Origin: Acidobacteriota bacterium
GTDB lineage: Bacteria; Acidobacteriota; Terriglobia; Bryobacterales; Bryobacteraceae
Assembly (NCBI GenBank): GCA_017307505.1
Contig: JAFKEE010000017.1
Coordinates: 411,675-475,674, forward strand
Direction: 5' to 3'
Length of the DNA stretch: 64,000 bases
Positions within the stretch are counted from its first letter, which is position 1, and each line of letters begins with the position of its first letter. A program made the position numbers and the translations under genes. The notes beneath the pieces were generated by a model, which had not been told where the DNA came from, did not search any database, and worked only from the letters and a program-made list of their open reading frames with translations. Below are positions 42,517-51,260 of this stretch, piece by piece.

Positions 42517-43206
42517 ATGAGAAATAACCACAGTATTCACCGCATCTTCGCTTTGTCTGCATGCGCTCTCGCTTTTGGCTGTGTCATGAATGCGCAGACA
42601 GAAGAACGCCCCATATCCGTCGGCGTAATCGGTGGAGTTGGTTTGAATGATCCTTTCGATTCCCGCAACGTCGATATCCTGACGCCATCGAATATTCGAT
42701 ATTCGTTCTCCAATCACCGCTACATCGTCGGTCCCATGGTGCAGGTGAATTTGCCATGGCACCTGGGCCTGGAAGTGGACGCGCTTTACCGTCGTTACAG
42801 CTACACTTCCGATGCGGCGCCATTCAACAGCGTCGTCACCACCAAAACAAGCTCCAACACCTGGGAGTTCCCCATCCTGCTGAAATACAGGGTCTTTAAA
42901 GGCCCGCTGAGTCCATTCGTGGTGGCCGGACCCAATTTCCGGTATGTGTCCCAGGGCGATCGCAGCACTTCTGTGATCAGCGGGAATCCACTCGACGGCG
43001 GAACGATTACACCCAGCGAGTTGCAGAACCGCTTCGCGCCAGGATTCTCTGTCGGTGGCGGCGTCAGCCTGGGGGCCAAGGCACTGAAGATCGAGCCCCA
43101 GTTCCGATACACCCGCTGGGGTTGGGAAAACTTCGCCTCGAATCCCACTGGCTTTTTTAAGTCGAATCAGAATCAGGTCGACTTCCTGCTGAACGTTCGG
43201 TTTTAA
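42517..43206 (+). CDS. Outer-membrane beta-barrel protein, 229 aa
   Basis: A signal peptide (FALSACALAFGCVMNAQ) precedes an eight-strand-like barrel with alternating aromatic residues (YRRYSYTSDAAPF, WEFPILLKYRVF, PFVVAGPNFRYVSQG, GFSVGGGVSLGAKALKIEPQFRYTRW) and the terminal strand VDFLLNVRF ending in Phe, as outer-membrane proteins do for BAM recognition. It is of the OmpA-barrel/opacity type (OMP_b-brl) with no known specific function. GAAGAGGA lies 6 nt before the ATG. A hairpin terminator stands between it and the convergent pyruvate carboxylase gene. Confidence 0.85.
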   Translation: MRNNHSIHRIFALSACALAFGCVMNAQTEERPISVGVIGGVGLNDPFDSRNVDILTPSNIRYSFSNHRYIVGPMVQVNLPWHLGLEVDALYRRYSYTSDAAPFNSVVTTKTSSNTWEFPILLKYRVFKGPLSPFVVAGPNFRYVSQGDRSTSVISGNPLDGGTITPSELQNRFAPGFSVGGGVSLGAKALKIEPQFRYTRWGWENFASNPTGFFKSNQNQVDFLLNVRF

Positions 43207-43241
43207 CCCACAGCCGGTAAATTTGACCGCATTCAAACAAT

Positions 43242-43297
43242 CGGGCCCTATACGTGAGGAAGATCATTCTCTTCCCCGCGTATAGAGCCCGTAATTT
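43242..43297. terminator. Bidirectional terminator between the barrel protein and pyc genes
   Basis: CGGGCCCTATACG (43242-43254) pairs with CGTATAGAGCCCG (43279-43291) with one mismatch, and inside it GGAAGA pairs with TCTTCC. The long hairpin is followed by TAATTTATT and stands between two convergent genes, so it can serve both. Confidence 0.7.
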
Positions 43298-43321
43298 ATT
43301 CAGTCTGTCCCGGCGGTCTTA

Positions 43322-46300
43322 TTAACTGATTACCACCAGCAGATCTTTCGGCTGCACAGTTTGACCGACGGAAACATGCCGTGCGCTGATCTTGCCCGAC
43401 ACCGGCGCATAAACCGTTGTCTGCATCTTCATCGCTTCCATCACCAGCAGTTTCTCGCCTTTCTTCACTTCCTGATTCAGTTCCACCGCGATGCTGGTCA
43501 CAGCGCCTGGAATCGGAGCGCCCACCTGGCCCGGTACCGCCCCATCCGCCACCGGATGAGCCTTCGCTTCGGCTTTTAGTTTCCGGTCCCGGATCGTCAC
43601 TTCACGCGGCTGCCCGTTCAGTTCGAAGAACACGGTCCGGGTTCCGTCGGGATGCGGATCGCCCACAGCCACGAACTTGATCACCAGAGCCTTGCCTGCC
43701 TCGATCTCCACCGTGATCTCTTCGCCGGTCTTCATCCCGTAGAAGAACGTGGGCGACGGCAGCACCGTCAGGTCGCCATAGGCCGCCCGGGCCTTGTCGA
43801 ACTTGGTGAAGACGTCCGGGTACATCACATAGCTCATCAGATCGGTCTCCGATGGCTTGTGGCCGATCTTCTTCTCCACCACCGCCCGGGTCTCCTCGAA
43901 CTGGATCGGCGCCAGTTTCGCGCCAGGCCGGCCCTTGCCCGCCTTTTTCCCTTTCAGAATCACGTTCGAGATCTTCTTCGGCCAGCCGCCCTCGGGCTCG
44001 CCCAGCGTCCCCTCGAACATCTCCACCACAGAGTTCGGAATGTTCAGGCTGTGCCCGGCGCCCAGGTTCTCGAACTCCTTCACGGTCATCCCGTGCTGGA
44101 TCAGAAACAGCGCCATGTCGCCCACCACCTTGCTGGAAGGCGTCACCTTCACGATGTCGCCGAAGGCATGGTTCACATCCGCGTACATCCGGGCAATCTC
44201 AGGCCATCTCGGCCCCAGGCCCAGGCTCTCGGCCTGCTCCCGGAGGTTCGTATACTGTCCGCCCGGCATCTCGTGGATGTACACATCCGCCGTGCCCGAC
44301 CGCGGAGCCGTATCAAACGGAGCATAGTTCGCCCGCACCACTTCCCAGTAGTCGGACGCCCGGTTCAGCGCTTCGAAATCGAGCCCGGTGCCGCGCGTGC
44401 GGTCGTGCTGCAGCGCCGCCACAATGGAGTTGAGGTTCGGCTGCGACGTGGAACCGCTCATCGAGGAGAGCGCCGCATCCACCACGTCCACCCCTGCTTC
44501 GCCCGCCTTCAGAATCGAGCCGGCGTTCAGACCGCTGGTATCGTGCGTGTGGAAGTGCAGCGGCAGCCCGACCTCTTCTTTCAGCGCTTTCACCAGCTTG
44601 TGCGCCGCATACGGCTTCAGCAGCCCGGCCATGTCCTTGATAGCCAGGATGTGGGCGCCCATCTTTTCGAGCTCCTTGGCCATCTTCACGTAGTAGGCCA
44701 GAGGATACTTGTCCCGCTTCGGGTCGAGAATGTCACCGGTATAGCAGATCGCCGCCTCGCAGACCTTGGGCGTACGGCGCACCGATTCCATCGCCACCTT
44801 CATATTCGGCAGCCAGTTCAGCGAATCGAAGATGCGGAAGATGTCCATGCCCTCTGCGGCCGCCACTTCGACGAACCTGCGCACCGCGTTATCGGGATAG
44901 GCGGTGTAGCCTACCGCGTTCGACGCACGGAACAGCATCTGGAAGCAGATGTTCGGCACCAGTTCCCGCAGCCGCCGTAGCCGCATCCACGGGTCTTCGT
45001 GCAGGAACCGCATGGTCACGTCGAAGGTCGCGCCGCCCCACATCTCCAGGCTGTACAGCCCGCTCAGCCTGTGGGCGTAGAAGTTGGCGATCTGCAGCAT
45101 GTCGTAGGTGCGCATGCGTGTCGCCATCAGGCTCTGATGCGCGTCGCGCATCGTCGTATCCGTGATCAGCAGCCGCTTCTGGCTGCGGGTCCACTCGGCA
45201 AAACCGGCCGCACCCAGTTCGTCCAGCAGTTGCCTCGTCCCCTTCGGCGGCTCGGCCGCGTCGTGGTCCGGAACCGGCGCCTCCCGCGTCACCGCCGGCG
45301 CGACACGGTTCGTCATCTCCGGATTGCCGTTCACCATCACATCGCCCAGGTAAGTCAGCAGCCGGGTCGCGCGGTCCTGCCGCGCCTTGAAGCGGAACAG
45401 TTCCGGAGTCTGCTCCAGGAAGGTCGTCGTCGCCTCGCCTGCCTGGAACTTCGCGTTGTGGATCACGTTCTCCAGGAACGGGATGTTCGTCTTCACGCCG
45501 CGAATGCGGAACTCGCGCAGCACGCGGTCCATGCGCTGGCAGGCCTGGACGAAATTATTGCCGCGCGTCGTCACCTTCACCAGCAGCGAATCGTAATAGG
45601 GCGTGATCACCGCGCCGCCATAGGCCGACGCGCCGTCCAGGCGCACACCAAACCCGGCCGGAGACCGGTAGGTCTGGATCTTGCCATAGTCAGGCAGAAA
45701 GTTCTTGGCCGGATCCTCAGTGGTCACACGGCACTGCAGCGCCGCGCCGGTCACGCGAATCTCGTCCTGAGCGGGTATGCCCATCTCCGAGCCGTGCAGT
45801 TTCAGCCCGTGAGCCACCTGGATCTGGGCCCGCACAATGTCGATGCCCGTCACTTCCTCGGTGACGGTGTGTTCCACCTGCACGCGCGGGTTCACTTCAA
45901 TGAAGAACCACTCGCCGGAGTCCACGTCCACCAGGAACTCCACCGTACCGGCACTGTAATACCTGGCGTGCGAGCACAGCTTCACCGCGGCGGCACACAG
46001 CCCTTCGCGGATCTTCATGTCGAGCCCGATCGCCGGCGCCACTTCCACCACCTTCTGGTGTCGCCGCTGCACGCTGCAGTCGCGCTCCCACAGGTGGACC
46101 ATGTTGCCGTGCGTATCGCCCAGAATCTGCACTTCCACGTGCTTGGCGCGCCGGATATAGCGTTCCATGAACACCGCGCCGTTGCCGAACGCCGCCTGCG
46201 CCTCGGCCGTCGCTTCATGGAAGCGCGCTTCCAATTCCTCGGGCTTGCTCACGACGCGCATACCGCGCCCGCCGCCGCCGAAAGCGGCCTTTAGAATCAA

Positions 46301-46762
46301 CGGGAACCCGATCTTTGGAGCGAGCTTCTTGGCCTGGTCGAAGTTCGCTACAGGCTTCTCCGTACCAGGTAATGTCGGTACGCCCGCCTCCAACGCCAGG
46401 CGCCGGGCCGCGGTCTTGTCGCCCAGCATTTCCAGAATCCGCTCGCTGGGCCCGACGAAAGTGATGCCCGCGGCCGCGCAAGCCTTTGGCAAGGCCGGAT
46501 TCTCGCTCAGGAATCCGTACCCGGGGTGGATGAAGTCGACACCCTTCTCCTTGGCCAGGGATACGATGCCCTCGACGTCCAGGTAAGCCTGGACCGGACC
46601 TAATCCCTCGCCGATGAGATATGCTTCGTCGGCCTTGAAGCGATGCAGGCTCAGCCGGTCTTCCTGGCTGTAGATAGCCACCGTGCCGAGCCCTAACTCG
46701 TTGGCGGCACGGAAGATCCGGATCGCAATTTCCCCTCTGTTCAGCGCCAGTAACTTCTTCAT
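43322..46762 (-). CDS. pyc: Pyruvate carboxylase
   Basis: The 1,146-residue protein is a complete single-chain pyruvate carboxylase: biotin carboxylase with ATP-grasp loop GGGGRGMRVV, QRRHQKVVEVAP and EFLVDVDSGEWFFIEVNPRVQVEHTVTEE; carboxyltransferase with LLITDTTMRDAHQSLMATRMRT, MWGGATFDVTMRFLHEDPW and FHTHDTSG; and a C-terminal biotinyl domain with EAMKMQT (biotinyl Lys at about 1112). It makes oxaloacetate from pyruvate, bicarbonate and ATP, topping up the TCA cycle and feeding gluconeogenesis. Length matches the family. No frameshift is seen. Confidence 0.96.
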   Translation of the reverse strand: MKKLLALNRGEIAIRIFRAANELGLGTVAIYSQEDRLSLHRFKADEAYLIGEGLGPVQAYLDVEGIVSLAKEKGVDFIHPGYGFLSENPALPKACAAAGITFVGPSERILEMLGDKTAARRLALEAGVPTLPGTEKPVANFDQAKKLAPKIGFPLILKAAFGGGGRGMRVVSKPEELEARFHEATAEAQAAFGNGAVFMERYIRRAKHVEVQILGDTHGNMVHLWERDCSVQRRHQKVVEVAPAIGLDMKIREGLCAAAVKLCSHARYYSAGTVEFLVDVDSGEWFFIEVNPRVQVEHTVTEEVTGIDIVRAQIQVAHGLKLHGSEMGIPAQDEIRVTGAALQCRVTTEDPAKNFLPDYGKIQTYRSPAGFGVRLDGASAYGGAVITPYYDSLLVKVTTRGNNFVQACQRMDRVLREFRIRGVKTNIPFLENVIHNAKFQAGEATTTFLEQTPELFRFKARQDRATRLLTYLGDVMVNGNPEMTNRVAPAVTREAPVPDHDAAEPPKGTRQLLDELGAAGFAEWTRSQKRLLITDTTMRDAHQSLMATRMRTYDMLQIANFYAHRLSGLYSLEMWGGATFDVTMRFLHEDPWMRLRRLRELVPNICFQMLFRASNAVGYTAYPDNAVRRFVEVAAAEGMDIFRIFDSLNWLPNMKVAMESVRRTPKVCEAAICYTGDILDPKRDKYPLAYYVKMAKELEKMGAHILAIKDMAGLLKPYAAHKLVKALKEEVGLPLHFHTHDTSGLNAGSILKAGEAGVDVVDAALSSMSGSTSQPNLNSIVAALQHDRTRGTGLDFEALNRASDYWEVVRANYAPFDTAPRSGTADVYIHEMPGGQYTNLREQAESLGLGPRWPEIARMYADVNHAFGDIVKVTPSSKVVGDMALFLIQHGMTVKEFENLGAGHSLNIPNSVVEMFEGTLGEPEGGWPKKISNVILKGKKAGKGRPGAKLAPIQFEETRAVVEKKIGHKPSETDLMSYVMYPDVFTKFDKARAAYGDLTVLPSPTFFYGMKTGEEITVEIEAGKALVIKFVAVGDPHPDGTRTVFFELNGQPREVTIRDRKLKAEAKAHPVADGAVPGQVGAPIPGAVTSIAVELNQEVKKGEKLLVMEAMKMQTTVYAPVSGKISARHVSVGQTVQPKDLLVVIS

Positions 46763-46932
46763 TAAATTCAGGCTAACATGCCGCCCCGGCCCGTCTCTCC
46801 AATCTGTACGCCAGTTTCCAGCCCTTTGGCCGTTTCCGCGCCCCCCAAACCCTGGACAGGTTTTTTGCGGTGGAGGGCGAAGTTTCGGAACATTACGACC
46901 GGTTGGTCCGTAGTACAGACGACGAGGTCTCT

Positions 46933-47868
46933 ATGCAACGAAACTGGCTCGCTCTCTCACTAGTCTTTGGAACCCTCACACTCACGGGCTGCGACATCGA
47001 TCCGTCGGACTGGGGCAACTCAGACCGGTATAAAGAGGAGTTCTCCTACCAGCACAAGCTCACTCCGGGCGGCCGTGTCGTACTGGAGACGTTCAACGGC
47101 TCAGTGGAGGTGCTCGGCTGGGACGGCGACCGCGTGGATATCAGTGGTGCGAAGTATGCCTCGCGGGAGGAGATCATGAAGGATCTGAAGATCGACGTCA
47201 TCTCAGATCCCGGCTCCATCCGCATTCGCGCCCTGCGGCCCATCGAGCGGAACTGCAACTGCGGCGCCCGCTTCGTGCTCAAGGTTCCCAGGAAGGCGAT
47301 CCTGGACAACATCCAGACTTCGAACGGCAGTATGCGCATCGAGTCCATCCAGGGCAATGCCCGGCTGAAGACCTCGAACGGCTCCATCCGCGTCTGGAAC
47401 GTCGAGGGCTCGCTGGAAGCCACCACCTCCAACGCCAGTGTCGAACTGGACAAGTTCAAGGGGGCAGCCACCATCGTCACTTCCAATGGCCGCATCAAGG
47501 CCGACGGTGTCGAAGGCGCCTTCAACGCCCACACCTCGAACGCTTCGATCGACGCTCAGGTGGTATCGTTGGAATCCGGCCGGTCGATGGAACTGGAGAG
47601 CTCCAACGGCAGCATCAACGCGACACTGGACTCCTGGAATAACAACGCGGTCCGGGCCAGCACTTCGAACTCATCCATCAACCTGCGCGTGCCCGAGAAC
47701 ATTCACGCCGACCTGCGTGCCTCGACCTCGAACGGCAGCATCACGTCGGACATCTCCATCACCACCAACCAGTTCAGCAAGACCAAGGTGAGTGGCCAGT
47801 TGAACGGCGGCGGCGCACTGCTGGACCTGACCAGTTCCAACGGCAATATCCGGCTTCTGAAGAAGTAA
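46933..47868 (+). CDS. DUF4097-like beta-helix lipoprotein
   Basis: ATG 46933 starts a lipoprotein signal ending at the LTGC lipobox. The mature part is a right-handed beta-solenoid with a repeat of about 20 residues centred on TSNGSI: TSNGSMRIESIQGNARL, TSNGSIRVWNVEGSLEA, TTSNASVELDKFKGAATI, TSNGRIKADGVEG, TSNASIDAQVVS and further copies. This is the DUF4097/DUF2807 'adhesin-like' pattern found in putative auto-transporter-type and anti-sigma-linked proteins. Two cysteines (NCNCGARF) lie near residue 100. It is divergent from pyc. Confidence 0.85.
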   Translation: MQRNWLALSLVFGTLTLTGCDIDPSDWGNSDRYKEEFSYQHKLTPGGRVVLETFNGSVEVLGWDGDRVDISGAKYASREEIMKDLKIDVISDPGSIRIRALRPIERNCNCGARFVLKVPRKAILDNIQTSNGSMRIESIQGNARLKTSNGSIRVWNVEGSLEATTSNASVELDKFKGAATIVTSNGRIKADGVEGAFNAHTSNASIDAQVVSLESGRSMELESSNGSINATLDSWNNNAVRASTSNSSINLRVPENIHADLRASTSNGSITSDISITTNQFSKTKVSGQLNGGGALLDLTSSNGNIRLLKK

Positions 47869-47947
47869 CTGTCCCCTCTCCTGCGGGAATTACTGCCCGG
47901 CGCGCCCTGACCCGGCGCTCCGGGCTTTTGCTTGTCCAGACGCACGA

Positions 47948-47972
47948 ACGGGGCGGATCCGCTCCGCCCCGT
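47948..47972. terminator. Hairpin between two convergent lipoprotein genes
   Basis: ACGGGGCGGA (47948-47957) pairs perfectly with TCCGCCCCGT (47963-47972) around a 5-nt loop. It lies between the convergent genes ending at 47868 and 47999. There is no T-run on either side, so its strength as a terminator is uncertain. Confidence 0.45.
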
Positions 47973-47998
47973 AGTGTGGAACCCGACTGTGGAGATGT

Positions 47999-49177
47999 CT
48001 ATTTCCGGCGCGCAACCTGCAGATTCGATTCGATCTTGCCGGCGCCATAGCCCATGCGGAACAGGAGCGGCTTGATGCTCTTGCGCTGCTCTTCGTAGGC
48101 GGCCCGCAAGTCCTTCTGCGTGCGGAACTGGAAGTCCTTGCCGAACGGCGAGACATAGTCGCCGTACAGCTGGACCTGCCATTGCTCCGGCGTGAAATAC
48201 TTCCACGGCACACCGGAATCATCCTGGATGATCAGGGCGCTGTCGTCCAACACCATCTGGCGGATGATCTTGAATCCGTCGCTGTGCATCATGTACGAGG
48301 TCGACTTCAGCAGCGTGCAACTCTTGCCCAACCCTGCCACGTACGACTTGAAGGGCGTGTTGTCCTTCATGTGGCTGTCGTCCAGATTCAGCGAGATGTA
48401 AACCAGGCTTGCCGGCTTCTCGCCTGCACGCTCGATGTCCAGGGAGAGCCCGCGGTTCTTGCCGAAAGCCGCGCGCTGGGTATCGACACTGCGTGGGATC
48501 AGCTTCCCGTTCTCGTCCAACTGAACATAGTGATAGCCGTTGATCTGGTAGCCCAGCCGGGCCAGCAGAATCAGCATCGGTTCGGCCACGCCGTCGGTCA
48601 CCTGACCGCGCAGCTGCCGGTCCATCTCCCGGGTGACGAAGAAGCTCTTGCCCAGCAGTGAGGCGAGCGTACTGGCGATCTGCGGCAACTCCTTGGCCAG
48701 ATCGAGCTTCTCGAACTGCGCCGCGGTGGGCACCCGGCCGGGCGGCTCCAGGGCAGCCATCGAATAGGTGGTATGGCCGGGGAAAAACACGAGCATGGTC
48801 AGGGCGTCGCCGCCGGAGAAGGGATACCAGATGGGGCTGCCATCCACCGGCGAACCCACGAGTTCCGATTGCTGGAACTTCATCATCCCGGCCTTGCGGC
48901 GCTTCTCAAAGCCGGCCCAGGCTTCGTCCATCTGGCGGGCGTGGTCAATCCATGCCTGCTGGGTTTCCAGTGCCTTGTAGGGGCTGCCTTCCCGGCCGGG
49001 CATTCCGGCCAGGAAACGAGCTGCGTCGTCCGCGTCGCGATTGGCGGGTTTCGTGGTTAAAGCCGCCGTTTTATCAGGAGCGGACTTCGTGGTGGAGGGC
49101 GCCGGACCCTCCGAGGCATGACAAGCGGCGAGTGCAAGAGAGCTGATCAGGCACAGCAGGAGCCCGTTGCGGTTCAT
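47999..49177 (-). CDS. Hypothetical lipoprotein, 392 aa
   Basis: The signal ends at a lipobox (SSLALAAC), and a low-complexity Thr/Lys/Ala linker of about 25 residues follows. The remaining 340 residues form one globular domain with PVDGSPIWYPFSGGDALTMLVFFPGHTTYSMAALEPPG, LGYQINGYHYVQLDENGKLIPRS and FKSYVAGLGKSCTLLKSTSYMMHSDGF. I recognise no family. It is encoded downstream of nrfHA on the same strand, but a 106-nt gap with an AGATTCAA/TTGAATCT dyad (49221-49254) suggests a separate unit. Confidence 0.75.
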   Translation of the reverse strand: MNRNGLLLCLISSLALAACHASEGPAPSTTKSAPDKTAALTTKPANRDADDAARFLAGMPGREGSPYKALETQQAWIDHARQMDEAWAGFEKRRKAGMMKFQQSELVGSPVDGSPIWYPFSGGDALTMLVFFPGHTTYSMAALEPPGRVPTAAQFEKLDLAKELPQIASTLASLLGKSFFVTREMDRQLRGQVTDGVAEPMLILLARLGYQINGYHYVQLDENGKLIPRSVDTQRAAFGKNRGLSLDIERAGEKPASLVYISLNLDDSHMKDNTPFKSYVAGLGKSCTLLKSTSYMMHSDGFKIIRQMVLDDSALIIQDDSGVPWKYFTPEQWQVQLYGDYVSPFGKDFQFRTQKDLRAAYEEQRKSIKPLLFRMGYGAGKIESNLQVARRK

Positions 49178-49283
49178 GGGTCATCCTCAGTGTAGCGTCC
49201 CGTCAGGCTATCGAATGGATAGATTCAACCTCTCGGTATCGAAAAATTGAATCTTTGTCATGTCTTGCTGCGTCGCCCCCGGG

Positions 49284-50702
49284 CTAGTCGCCCTGGCCGG
49301 TTTTTCGGCCGACGGCCGCCTCCGCTTTTTTGACCACGGTGATGCCGCGCAGCGCCAGCTGGCCCTTCCGGATCGTGTCCAGGGCCTGGGTTAGCACCCG
49401 CAGGGACTCGCCGGGCGCGTGGAACCCGGTGGAGTTCTCGGCTTCCACCAGATCGATGAAGAACTGGGCCTTGCGCTGGGCGGCCCAGGCGTCTTTGAGC
49501 TGGTCATCGGTAGCGCCGGCTTCGCGGAGCTTTTTCGTGTCCTCAATCAGGGCCATGAGGGCATCCATCGCGACGTCGCGCGACTCGTGGAAGCGCGCCT
49601 GGATCTGCTCCACGCGGGCCTTCATCTCCTCCTCGGGGAAGTGGTGGCAGCCCTGGCAGGCGCGATTGATGTTCAGCAGCGGGCTGCGTACCCAGTGGTC
49701 GGAGACCTTGGTGCCGCCCTCGCGCTTATACGGCATGTGGCAGTCTGCGCAGGCGACGCCCGAGCGGGCATGGATGCCCTGGTTCCAGAACTCAAATTCG
49801 GGGTGCTGGGCCTTCAGCACCGGAGCGCCTGTTTCCTTGTGGGTCCAGTCCTTGAACTTGATCTCCTCGTAATAGGCGTACATATTCTCGGCCTTCAGCC
49901 CGTTCTTCCAGGGGAAAGTGAGACGCTTTTCGTCGCCCTTGAAGTGATATTCCACGTGGCACTGCCCGCAGACGAAGCTGCGCATCTCCTGGGCCGACGC
50001 CATGGTGTTCACGTCGTAGTTCTGGACGCCCAGCGAGGCCTTGTAAGCCCGGATCCCCTCAATGAAGGCCGGCCTGGTCACACGCAACTGCATGGTCTTC
50101 GGCTCGTGGCAGTCGATGCAGCTCACCGGGTGCTTGGCGAGCTTGGTCGCTTCGAGATAGGGCGTGTGGTTCAGCTTGTCAAAGCCTTTGAAGATGTCGC
50201 CATCGCCGAGTTTCTTGTAGATGTTGTAGGTGGAGGCGTGGCAGTTCAGGCAGGTGCCGGGCTGCTTGAACTCGGTCACCCGCTTCGTGTAGCGCTGGTC
50301 GTCCAGCATGTAGGAGTGGCCGCGCTCCTCACGGAAGTCGACGGAGAAAGCATAGCCGGCCCACATGGTCTTGAGGCGTTTATCTTCCTCGATCTTGCTC
50401 TGGGAGACGACGGAGCGCGGGTCTGCCTGGCTGGGTGCATGCGGCAGGGCTTCGCTGCCGCCATAGCGGGTCCGGGTCTGGTCCACAGTGCGCTTGTAGT
50501 CGTCGTACTGCAGCGGGAAGTTCTTGCCCCAGACGGCCGGGTCGTCTGTCTCGTCGGTCAGCTCGACGACACGGAAGAACGCATTCTTCGATTCCTGTTT
50601 GTGCTCGAAGATGTTCACCAGCAGTGCGGTGATGGCGACCGTGACAGCGGCGGTGAAGAGGATGGCGATGATGAACGCTTTTTTCGAATTGTTGTCTGAC
50701 AT
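49284..50702 (-). CDS. nrfA: Cytochrome c nitrite reductase NrfA, CXXCH-type active site
   Basis: NrfA reduces nitrite to ammonium with six electrons. The 472-residue protein has five haem motifs: CLNCH (151-155), CIDCH (195-199), CGQCH (245-249), CADCH (318-322) and CQGCH (349-353). The first is the active-site haem, which is CXXCK in E. coli; here it is CXXCH, the variant found in several other NrfA clades. Active-site residues fit the family: Arg in DFREERGH, Tyr in CHVEYHF, His in GIHARSGVACADCH. The N-terminus is an uncleaved-looking helix (9-31). It follows nrfH by 18 nt. Confidence 0.95.
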   Translation of the reverse strand: MSDNNSKKAFIIAILFTAAVTVAITALLVNIFEHKQESKNAFFRVVELTDETDDPAVWGKNFPLQYDDYKRTVDQTRTRYGGSEALPHAPSQADPRSVVSQSKIEEDKRLKTMWAGYAFSVDFREERGHSYMLDDQRYTKRVTEFKQPGTCLNCHASTYNIYKKLGDGDIFKGFDKLNHTPYLEATKLAKHPVSCIDCHEPKTMQLRVTRPAFIEGIRAYKASLGVQNYDVNTMASAQEMRSFVCGQCHVEYHFKGDEKRLTFPWKNGLKAENMYAYYEEIKFKDWTHKETGAPVLKAQHPEFEFWNQGIHARSGVACADCHMPYKREGGTKVSDHWVRSPLLNINRACQGCHHFPEEEMKARVEQIQARFHESRDVAMDALMALIEDTKKLREAGATDDQLKDAWAAQRKAQFFIDLVEAENSTGFHAPGESLRVLTQALDTIRKGQLALRGITVVKKAEAAVGRKTGQGD

Positions 50703-50720
50703 GGAAGAATTTATTCCCGT

Positions 50721-51176
50721 TTAATGCTGATGCCCTACGTTGCGGTGGCAGTTCGTGCAGGCGATATCGTCTTTCTTATGCCGCGTGGAGCGGATGCCAT
50801 CGGTGATGTCCTCGTGGCATTTCATGCAGGCCTCTTCGGCCACCTTGTGATTGCGCGCCGTGATCTGGATGTCGTCTGGAAAGCGTCCGGAGGTGAATGC
50901 CAGAGAGTGGTGAAACCCGTTCAGAGCCTTGGTGAAGTACTTCGGCAAGAAGCCGTGCGGGGTGTGGCAATCGTTGCAGACCGCGGCTTTGCGGTGGCTC
51001 GACTTCATCCAGCCTTCATACTGATCGCGCATGACATGGCAGTTCGCGCAGGCCTTGGGATCGTCGGTGAGATAGGACGCGCCGCGCGCGTAACCGAAGG
51101 TGTAAACGCCCACGCCCATCAGCACGCCCAGCGGAATCCCCAGCAGCAGCGATGTGATGGCGCCCTTTTCTTTCAT
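50721..51176 (-). CDS. nrfH: Cytochrome c nitrite reductase small subunit NrfH
   Basis: The 151-residue protein is a NapC/NirT-type quinol dehydrogenase: one N-terminal membrane helix (ITSLLLGIPLGVLMGVGVY) and four haem motifs, CANCH, CNDCH, CMKCH and CTNCH. It takes electrons from menaquinol and passes them to NrfA; the two form a membrane-bound complex on the periplasmic side. nrfHA order and 18-nt spacing are standard. A GAGG lies just before the ATG. A CRP/FNR-type dyad stands about 42 nt upstream of the start. Confidence 0.95.
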   Translation of the reverse strand: MKEKGAITSLLLGIPLGVLMGVGVYTFGYARGASYLTDDPKACANCHVMRDQYEGWMKSSHRKAAVCNDCHTPHGFLPKYFTKALNGFHHSLAFTSGRFPDDIQITARNHKVAEEACMKCHEDITDGIRSTRHKKDDIACTNCHRNVGHQH

Positions 51177-51211
51177 CGCCTCGAATTTATATCATGGATG
51201 AAACCTTCACA

Positions 51212-51225
51212 GTGACTTTGGTCAC
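51212..51225. promoter_or_regulatory. CRP/FNR-family binding site between nrfHA and porin genes
   Basis: GTGAC-TTTG-GTCAC is a perfect dyad that contains the CRP core GTGA-N6-TCAC and also resembles DNR/NnrR-type half-sites. On the minus strand a TATAAA -10 box (51191-51186) lies so that the dyad's centre is about 40 nt upstream of the likely start, as for class II activation. The site could serve nrfHA, the divergent porin gene at 51261, or both. Confidence 0.65.
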
Positions 51226-51260
51226 ATTTCTGGAATTCAAGACTCGATAGCCTTAAATTG

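Noticed and set aside
49221..49254. AGATTCAA/TTGAATCT dyad as terminator of nrfHA
   Set aside because: The 18-nt loop is long and no T-run follows on the minus strand, so a terminator cannot be claimed; it might be an operator.
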